NCBI GenBank assembly: GCA_036508635.1
Contig: DATCGY010000156.1
Span: 1-12,124 of the forward strand
DNA: 12,124 nucleotides
Origin: FEN-727 sp036508635
GTDB taxonomy: Bacteria; Actinomycetota; Geothermincolia; Fen-727; Anoxymicrobiaceae
Reading direction: 5' to 3'
Both the position numbers and the translations under genes were made by a program. The stretch's first letter is position 1; every line of letters starts with the position of its first letter. Below are positions 7,507 to 12,124 of the stretch, in pieces. The notes beneath the pieces were generated by a model. That model was not told the origin of the DNA. It ran no database searches and saw only the letters and a program-made list of their open reading frames with translations.

Positions 7507-8703
7507 TTATATTTTTTCGACGATGACAGTGGTGCCCTGGCCGCCACCGCCGCACATGGTGGCTGCACCGTACTTGCCGCCTTTCTCCTGGAGGATTCGG
7601 GCGACGGTGCCGGTGAGGCGGGGGCCTGATGCCGATAGAGGGTGGCCGATAGCGACCGCTCCGCCCTTGATGTTGATCTTGTCGGGGTCCAGCCCCAGCT
7701 CCTGGATCGCGTACATAGGAACAATGGAGAACGCCTCGTTTATCTCCCAGAAGTCTATTTCCTCGGGCTTAAGGCCTATCTTATCGAGCGCCTTCTGGCT
7801 CGCTGGCACGGGGCCCGCACCCATGATGCTCGGGTCGACGCCGGCCCAGCCCATCGAGATGATCTTGGCAAGCGGCTTGAGGCCGAGGCCGGCCGCCTTG
7901 TCGGCGCTCATAAGTAGCACGGAAGACACCCCGGCGTTCAGAGGAGACGAGTTGCCGGCGGTTATCTGACCCTCGGGGTTGAAAGCAGGCTTGAGCCCCA
8001 GGAGGCCTTCCAGGGTGGTGTCCGCACGCACGGAGAGGTCGTTCTCGATCTTGAGGATCGAGCCGTCCTCCTGCTCCACCTCGAGCGGGAGTATCTCGCC
8101 CTTGAAGTAACCGGCCTCAATGGCCGCCGCCGCCTTCTTGTGGCTTCCGAACGACCATTCGTCCATCTGCTCGCGGGTGAAGTCGGTCATCCCCCACAGC
8201 TTCTCGGCCGTGTTTCCCATCGACATCGAGACCTGAAGGTCGTATTTCTCGAGCGCGGGGTCCGAGAAGAACCTCGGGCTTACCATCATCAGGTCAGTGT
8301 TGAAACGTGCGTCCAGGGGGACGTGCGTCATGTGCTCCATGCCGCTCGCGATACAGATCTCCGAGTAGCCCAGCATGATCTCCATCGCGCACTGGTGCAG
8401 GGCGCTCATCCCGGAGCAGCAGACCCTCTCGGTACCCTGCGCGGGCACGTTCACCGGTAGCTCGGCGAGCATTGCCACGGTGCGTCCTCCCATGAGGTAC
8501 TGCTCGCGCATCTCGAGCGCGCAGCCGGTGACGAGGTCGCCTATCTCCGTGGGATCTACCTTGTTCCGCTTGATCAGCTCCTTGATGACCATAGCGAGTG
8601 CTTCGTCCATCCTCTGCTTGTTGTAAGCGTCGCGTTCAGGTTGCGCGGGTCGAGACCTCGAGAACGGAATGCGCAACATGTCAACGATAACAGCGTCTGG
8701 CAT
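7507..8703 (-). CDS. Thiolase (acetyl-CoA acetyltransferase family)
   Basis: A 398-residue thiolase, the normal length for the family. The nucleophile region is ERVCCSGMSAL with the catalytic Cys at residue 95 (C96 beside it is unusual), NEAF lies at 322-325, the histidine is H354 in AIGHPLSASG, and the second Cys is C384 in MCGGGGQG. All catalytic parts are therefore present. Thiolases either split 3-ketoacyl-CoA with CoA or condense two acyl-CoA; next to an acetone carboxylase operon, cleavage of acetoacetyl-CoA to two acetyl-CoA is the natural inference, but chain-length preference cannot be read. The ATG is preceded by GGGAGGT. It faces the acx operon tail to tail across a shared terminator, so it is a separate transcription unit. 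No CoA transferase or acetoacetyl-CoA synthetase is nearby in the window. Confidence 0.92.
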   Translation of the reverse strand: MPDAVIVDMLRIPFSRSRPAQPERDAYNKQRMDEALAMVIKELIKRNKVDPTEIGDLVTGCALEMREQYLMGGRTVAMLAELPVNVPAQGTERVCCSGMSALHQCAMEIMLGYSEICIASGMEHMTHVPLDARFNTDLMMVSPRFFSDPALEKYDLQVSMSMGNTAEKLWGMTDFTREQMDEWSFGSHKKAAAAIEAGYFKGEILPLEVEQEDGSILKIENDLSVRADTTLEGLLGLKPAFNPEGQITAGNSSPLNAGVSSVLLMSADKAAGLGLKPLAKIISMGWAGVDPSIMGAGPVPASQKALDKIGLKPEEIDFWEINEAFSIVPMYAIQELGLDPDKINIKGGAVAIGHPLSASGPRLTGTVARILQEKGGKYGAATMCGGGGQGTTVIVEKI

Positions 8704-8741
8704 TTGGGACCTCCCTTGATATTCACTAAACTCGGTTGCCT

Positions 8742-8769
8742 ATTCTATCAGGAGTGGCCTCAGCCGCAA
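8742..8769 (-). promoter_or_regulatory. Candidate promoter for the thiolase gene
   Basis: On the minus strand TTGCGG (8764-8769) and TAGAAT (8742-8747) are separated by 16 bases. The -10 matches the consensus at 5 of 6 positions and the -35 at 3 of 6. It would start near 8735, about 30 bases before the ATG. Confidence 0.35.
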
Positions 8770-8970
8770 AAGCAAGACGGCGCTCGGCCGGTGCAACTGA
8801 CGGGTGATTGACAGTCGACCGCGCGCTACCTCAAACCAACCCTTTGCCGCACCAGACATCACCCTGACGCGCCACTCGTAATGGTGCCCTTAACCGATGG
8901 TGTGAAACGGCTCCCATCCCGATGCATACCTTGTGAGGAAACACTCGAGCGTGGAGAAAGGGGCTGAATC

Positions 8971-9123
8971 ATGAGCAAGGAAGCGGCGACGACAGTCCCG
9001 CCGCTTGCCGTGACAACGCGGGTGGGAGCGAAAGCCGCGTGTTCGCGGAGAGGATCGAACTCACCCGTAACCAGCAAAGGGGATCATGAGGACCGCGTTT
9101 CATGGCGCGGTCGGGGCGCATAA
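8971..9123 (+). CDS. Possible short leader ORF, 50 codons, unrecognised
   Basis: An ATG with AAAGGGG seven bases before it opens a 50-residue frame beginning MSKEAATTVPPLAVTT and ending at a TAA at 9121-9123, ten bases before the strong 9135-9167 stem. The peptide has no recognisable domain, membrane helix or signal. It overlaps the structured leader and is in a different frame from the hydrolase. It could be a regulatory leader peptide or chance; GC-rich DNA makes such frames easily. Confidence 0.2.
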   Translation: MSKEAATTVPPLAVTTRVGAKAACSRRGSNSPVTSKGDHEDRVSWRGRGA

Positions 9124-9134
9124 GGTTGGACTCG

Positions 9135-9167
9135 CGGGCCTCCCCCCTGGAGCACTGGGGAGGCCCG
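9135..9167 (+). terminator. Strong leader hairpin (possible attenuator)
   Basis: CGGGCCTCCCC pairs with GGGGAGGCCCG over 11 bp, extendable by about two more pairs (9133-9134 with 9168-9169) through a wobble, with an 11-base loop. It ends about 22 bases before the chosen start of the hydrolase gene. No T-tract follows, so intrinsic termination is uncertain; it could instead mask or expose the ribosome site, or protect the 5' end. Confidence 0.4.
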
Positions 9168-9190
9168 TGGGCCACCGTCAGAAGGTCAAG

Positions 9191-11254
9191 ATGAAAACAG
9201 CAGCACGAACCCGCACGCCACGACTCCCCCAGGCGTCTCGAAAGCACCCGGCAAAGAGAAGCGCGGCAAAAGCCCTGATTGCGATTGTCGCGTGTCTCGT
9301 CGTCGCTTCGATGCTCGGCATCGTGCCGCCGGGCAGCGGCGCCGGGCGCACGGTAAACGCTCAGGTTGTCACTCCACTGTCGAACCGATACGGCGTATGT
9401 GACCCGCATCTCAAGTTCCATGACGAGGCGACCATGGACCGCCTTCTCTCTGAGACCTCCGCCGCTGGTGCGGGGTGGGTGAGAATGGACTTCGCCTGGC
9501 CGGACGTGGAATCGACGCGCGATGTATGGAACTTCTCCCTGACCGACCTGGCCGTTCAGAAGGCCGGGCAGCACGGCGTCAAGATCCTGGGGATACTCGG
9601 CGGTACCCCACCGTGGGCCAACGGGGGCATCCCGTTCTTCGGCGTTCCCCCAACCGACATGGAGGCCTGGCGGATGTACGTATCCACGACATGCGCGAGA
9701 TACAAGGGGAAGGTCGCTGCCTGGGAAATATGGAACGAGGAGAACATCCACTCCTTCTGGATGACCGGACCGGACGCGAACGCATACGTCCAGCTCGTCG
9801 CCCAGACCGCGCCCGCCATACGCGCGGCGGACCCCGCGGCAACCGTCGTCATGGGTGGCGTCGCCGGTCTCGACCCGAACTACATCGAAACGTGCCTGAA
9901 AGCAGGCATCGCCAATTACGTCGACGCGATAGCCTATCACCCCTACCCGGTAACGCTTACGGGAGGCGTGCCTCCGCAAGAGTCCAATTGTCGCTATATC
10001 CTCAACTGGCTCAACTGGCTCATTCCTCAGTACACCACCAGGCACCTCCAGGTCTGGCTTACGGAGCTGGGCTGGACGACGAGCACCGGATTTCCGGGCG
10101 TGGACCAGTCGACCCAGGCTTCGTATCTCTTGCGTACGTTCATCAATTACGCGGACCTGCCGGTCGACAAGGTCTTCTGGTACAACCTCTGGAGCGAGCA
10201 GAACAACGCAGCCGATCCCGAGTCAAACTACGGGTTGCTCGCGAACGACTTCAGCCGCAAAGAGTCCTGGTCCGCATACAGGACGTTCCAGGACGTTTTC
10301 AGTCACGTGACGTCGTCGGTACAGGGAGCGGTGGCATTCTCATGCGCCGCGCCGGGTACCCTGGAAACCCACTGTTTCAACATGGACGACGGGAGCTTTC
10401 TCGTTACGGCTTGGAAGTCGGACGACGCCGCGGACTCCCTTGGCTTGACACCTGACAGCGCATCGTACATGGAGCCGGTGCAGATAGATCCGGTCACGGG
10501 GCAGGAGAAGCAGGCGACCGGTGTAAGCAGGAGAGCCGACCTCAAGATAACCGTCGCGGGTCTCCCCATAGGAAAGCGACCCGTGATGATAAAGTTCGCC
10601 CCAATGACACAGCCACGCGAGGCTGCCATCTCACCGGCATCGGGGCCTGCCGGCACGGAAGTCACGGTATCGGGAGCGGGGTTCGGCGCGGCGTTAGGCA
10701 CTTCGACCGTCAACTTCGGCTCCGTCGCCGCGACGGAGTACACCACGTGGTCGTCAGACCAGGTAAAGTGCCGGGTTCCCGCCCAGGTCTCAGGCCAGGT
10801 CCAGGTAGCGGTCAATACGGTCGGAGGCACATCAAACGGCTCTTCATTCATTGCTATCGCGAGCAAGGGTCCCAGCGTATCATCTGTCAGTCCCGGCACG
10901 GGGATCGAGGGAACGACCGTAAATGTCACTAATCTCGCAGGAACGGACTTCGTGGCAGGCGCGGCGGTCAGCCTGGCCAGGACCGGCTCGACGATTCCCG
11001 GCGCGAGTGTTACCGTGGTATCGAGTTATAAGATCACCTGTTCGTTCAACCTCCCGCGCGGTTCCATCGGGACGTACGATTTGGTGGTCAGGAACCCGAA
11101 CGGCCAGGAAGGCCGGCTTCCGGGGGCATTTACGGTAAGCGCGCAGTGCGGCACCGGTGCGGCCCCCGCCATGCTGGCGGGCGGACTGGTGCTCGGGCTC
11201 CTGACGGTAGCCGGCCTCTCTCCGTTCAGGAGGAGGAGGTTCGGCAGGCGCTGA
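9191..11254 (+). CDS. Secreted clan-A glycoside hydrolase (GH39-like) with two IPT/TIG domains and a Cys-TM-Arg tail
   Basis: A 687-residue exported protein. Residues 1-57 form a signal peptide with a long basic n-region, a hydrophobic core ALIAIVACLVV and a likely cut after VNA. A TIM-barrel hydrolase follows (about 60-400): NRYGV at its start, WEIWNEEN with acid/base E183, AYHPYP with H250, and VWLTELGW with nucleophile E292. This is the retaining clan-A pattern of GH39/GH5-like enzymes. Two Ig-like IPT/TIG domains follow (about 478-555 and 561-650). The end is C653-G654, a hydrophobic helix, then RRRRFGRR, which resembles a C-terminal sorting signal. The substrate is unknown; surface or exopolysaccharide is plausible. 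I chose the ATG at 9191 (AGAAGG before it) because it gives a normal signal peptide; an in-frame ATG at 9086 adds 35 odd residues across hairpins. The lgt gene follows after 10 bases, so the two are likely cotranscribed. Confidence 0.82.
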   Translation: MKTAARTRTPRLPQASRKHPAKRSAAKALIAIVACLVVASMLGIVPPGSGAGRTVNAQVVTPLSNRYGVCDPHLKFHDEATMDRLLSETSAAGAGWVRMDFAWPDVESTRDVWNFSLTDLAVQKAGQHGVKILGILGGTPPWANGGIPFFGVPPTDMEAWRMYVSTTCARYKGKVAAWEIWNEENIHSFWMTGPDANAYVQLVAQTAPAIRAADPAATVVMGGVAGLDPNYIETCLKAGIANYVDAIAYHPYPVTLTGGVPPQESNCRYILNWLNWLIPQYTTRHLQVWLTELGWTTSTGFPGVDQSTQASYLLRTFINYADLPVDKVFWYNLWSEQNNAADPESNYGLLANDFSRKESWSAYRTFQDVFSHVTSSVQGAVAFSCAAPGTLETHCFNMDDGSFLVTAWKSDDAADSLGLTPDSASYMEPVQIDPVTGQEKQATGVSRRADLKITVAGLPIGKRPVMIKFAPMTQPREAAISPASGPAGTEVTVSGAGFGAALGTSTVNFGSVAATEYTTWSSDQVKCRVPAQVSGQVQVAVNTVGGTSNGSSFIAIASKGPSVSSVSPGTGIEGTTVNVTNLAGTDFVAGAAVSLARTGSTIPGASVTVVSSYKITCSFNLPRGSIGTYDLVVRNPNGQEGRLPGAFTVSAQCGTGAAPAMLAGGLVLGLLTVAGLSPFRRRRFGRR

Positions 11255-11264
11255 GTGGAGAGAT

Positions 11265-12065
11265 ATGCACCCGGTCCTCTTTCGTTTGGGAAGCTTCCCG
11301 GTATATTCGTACGGGGTCATGCTTCTTGCCGCATTGCTCGTCGGCACGTTCGTCGCGGGTCGCGAGTTCGCCAGGAACGAACTCGAGCTATCACACCTGT
11401 ACCTTCTTGTCGCCGTGATCGCCGTTTCCGGCCTGGTGGGCGCCCGGGTCTTTTACGTGGTCGGCCATTTTTCGGAGTTCTCGGGACACGTCGCGCGAAT
11501 GTTCGACGCCAACACGGTAGGTCTCGTCTACTATGGCGGACTCATCCTCGCGTTTCCGGCGGCAATGCTGACGATAAAGCGCTTGAAGCTCCCGACCGCA
11601 ACCGTGGTCGGAGCGGTTGCACTGGCCCTACCCCTGGGCCTGGGAATTGCCCGGATAGGATGCTTTCTCAACGGCTGCTGCGGAGGCAAGCCAAGCGGGC
11701 TGCCCTGGGCGGTCACTTTCCCCGGTACGACCACGCCGGTTCACCCTACGCAGCTCTACGAGGCCATCCTCGACGTAGCGTTGTTCGTGTTGCTGCTGGT
11801 CCTCATCAGGAGATTTATGGACGGCTGGGACCTTCTGTTGTGTTCCCTCGCGGGCTATGCGGCGATACGCTTCTTCATGGAGTTCTTCCGCTTTCACAGC
11901 AAGCCGGACGCGGGCCTGTTCTTCCAGCTTCTGAGCGCCGCGATCTTCGTAGCGTCCACAGGGGCGTTACTGCTGCGAAGGCGAGCCGGAAAACCGGCGG
12001 TCCGGGCGCAGGTTGACCCCGCGGACAAGCCCTACCAGGGGAACCCGAGCTCCGGGTCGTCGTAA
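11265..12065 (+). CDS. lgt: Prolipoprotein diacylglyceryl transferase
   Basis: A 266-residue polytopic membrane enzyme that transfers diacylglycerol from phosphatidylglycerol to the lipobox Cys of prolipoproteins. The family opening MHPVLFRLGSFPVYSYG is present. The signature is GIARIGCFLNGCCGG (127-141) with the essential Arg at R130, followed by HPTQLYEA (160-167) and IRFFMEFFR (201-209). The segment GLVYYGGLI (86-94) has Tyr where E. coli Lgt has its important His103; Tyr or Phe variants here are, to my knowledge, common outside enterobacteria. The Cys-rich signature is the version seen in many actinobacterial and deltaproteobacterial homologues. The ATG is preceded by GTGGAGAG. Whether this is the housekeeping Lgt or a second copy cannot be told from the window. 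Its last 34 bases overlap a gene on the opposite strand. Confidence 0.92.
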   Translation: MHPVLFRLGSFPVYSYGVMLLAALLVGTFVAGREFARNELELSHLYLLVAVIAVSGLVGARVFYVVGHFSEFSGHVARMFDANTVGLVYYGGLILAFPAAMLTIKRLKLPTATVVGAVALALPLGLGIARIGCFLNGCCGGKPSGLPWAVTFPGTTTPVHPTQLYEAILDVALFVLLLVLIRRFMDGWDLLLCSLAGYAAIRFFMEFFRFHSKPDAGLFFQLLSAAIFVASTGALLLRRRAGKPAVRAQVDPADKPYQGNPSSGSS

Positions 12066-12124
12066 GGTATGCGACCTTCGTCCGGATTGTCCCTGTCGTA
12101 GGACAAGGTCGTATGGTAGAAGAG
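12032..12124 (-). CDS. C-terminal end of a dTDP-4-dehydrorhamnose 3,5-epimerase-like protein (cut by window edge)
   Basis: Reading the minus strand from the right edge gives 30 codons with no stop until the TAG at 12032-12034. The peptide includes NPDEGRIPYDDPELGFPW. A closing stretch of the form EGRI-x-DDPE-x-G-x-W is typical of RmlC-type cupin epimerases that make dTDP-rhamnose or related sugars. It converges on lgt and overlaps its end by 34 bases. The catalytic part lies outside the window, so the exact sugar substrate cannot be given. Confidence 0.6.
   Translation of the reverse strand, partial: LFYHTTLSYDRDNPDEGRIPYDDPELGFPW

Larger units (their letters stand above)
8704..9190 (+). promoter_or_regulatory. 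Long intergenic region with a hairpin-rich leader before the glycoside hydrolase gene
   Basis: The left part holds the thiolase promoter candidate and, on the plus strand, a perfect TTGACA at 8808-8813 without a good -10 partner. From about 8950 on the sequence is strongly structured: stems 8981-8988/8999-9006 (8 bp), 9018-9026/9060-9068 (9 bp with wobbles) enclosing 9035-9039/9044-9048 (5 bp), then 9091-9097/9106-9112 (7 bp), and 9135-9145/9157-9167 (11 bp). I could not match this to a known riboswitch class. The last stem looks like an attenuator but has no T-run. See findings. Confidence 0.45.

Noticed and set aside
8940..9090. c-di-AMP (ydaO) or c-di-GMP riboswitch
   Set aside because: Only scattered short matches such as GGGGCTGAATC and GGGAGCGAAAGCC; the conserved CCGAATCCGTCAGCTAACC-like core and the GEMM core are not present.
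8969..10045. Minus-strand open frame (358 codons) across the leader and the hydrolase start
   Set aside because: No domain, Arg-rich; antisense to a signal peptide and barrel domain that are clearly real.
1..12124. CRISPR array, insertion sequence or rRNA
   Set aside because: No regularly spaced repeats, no transposase with terminal inverted repeats, and no rRNA-like stretches were seen.

Overview
The window is high-GC bacterial DNA (mostly around 60% or more by eye). It has dense operons with strong GGAGG-type ribosome binding sites, a tRNA with an encoded CCA end, and one likely TTG start. The lineage cannot be fixed from the sequence alone. An actinobacterial-type, probably uncultured environmental bacterium is my best guess, from the GC content, the basic signal-peptide n-region and the Arg-ended cell-surface tail. 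Confidence in that is low.

Layout. (1) Positions 1-455: the AT-richer 3' part of an HNH endonuclease gene, broken by a one-base frameshift. It runs into a tRNA-Leu(UAA) gene whose elbow base pair appears swapped. (2) Positions 466-1686, minus strand: a 12-TM-type MFS exporter. (3) Positions 1687-2097: a divergent control region. (4) Positions 2098-7428: the core of the window, an operon for ATP-dependent acetone carboxylase in the order beta, alpha, gamma (acxABC order), followed by a small SCP2-type lipid-carrier protein as a fourth gene. A strong bidirectional hairpin ends it. (5) Positions 7507-8703, minus strand: a thiolase converging on the operon. (6) Positions 8704-9190: a long, hairpin-rich leader. 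(7) Positions 9191-12065: a secreted clan-A glycoside hydrolase with two IPT/TIG domains and a Cys/TM/Arg C-terminal tail, followed 10 bases later by an lgt-type prolipoprotein diacylglyceryl transferase gene. (8) Positions 12032-12124, minus strand: the C-terminal end of a probable dTDP-4-dehydrorhamnose 3,5-epimerase-like gene, overlapping the lgt end.

How the genes may work together. Acetone carboxylase makes acetoacetate from acetone and bicarbonate. After CoA activation, by an enzyme not in this window, the neighbouring thiolase could split acetoacetyl-CoA into two acetyl-CoA. The SCP2 protein is the unexplained member. It sits between the carboxylase and a thiolase, echoing the thiolase-SCP2 fusion (SCPx) of animals. 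Downstream, the secreted hydrolase and Lgt form a separate cell-envelope unit. The hydrolase ends in a sorting-signal-like tail with a single Cys, so a link between the tail and the adjacent lipidating enzyme is worth testing.

The most notable items are the compensatory C19-G56 swap in tRNA-Leu, the acx-SCP2-thiolase neighbourhood, the structured leader with a small overlapping ORF, and the hydrolase-tail/Lgt pairing.
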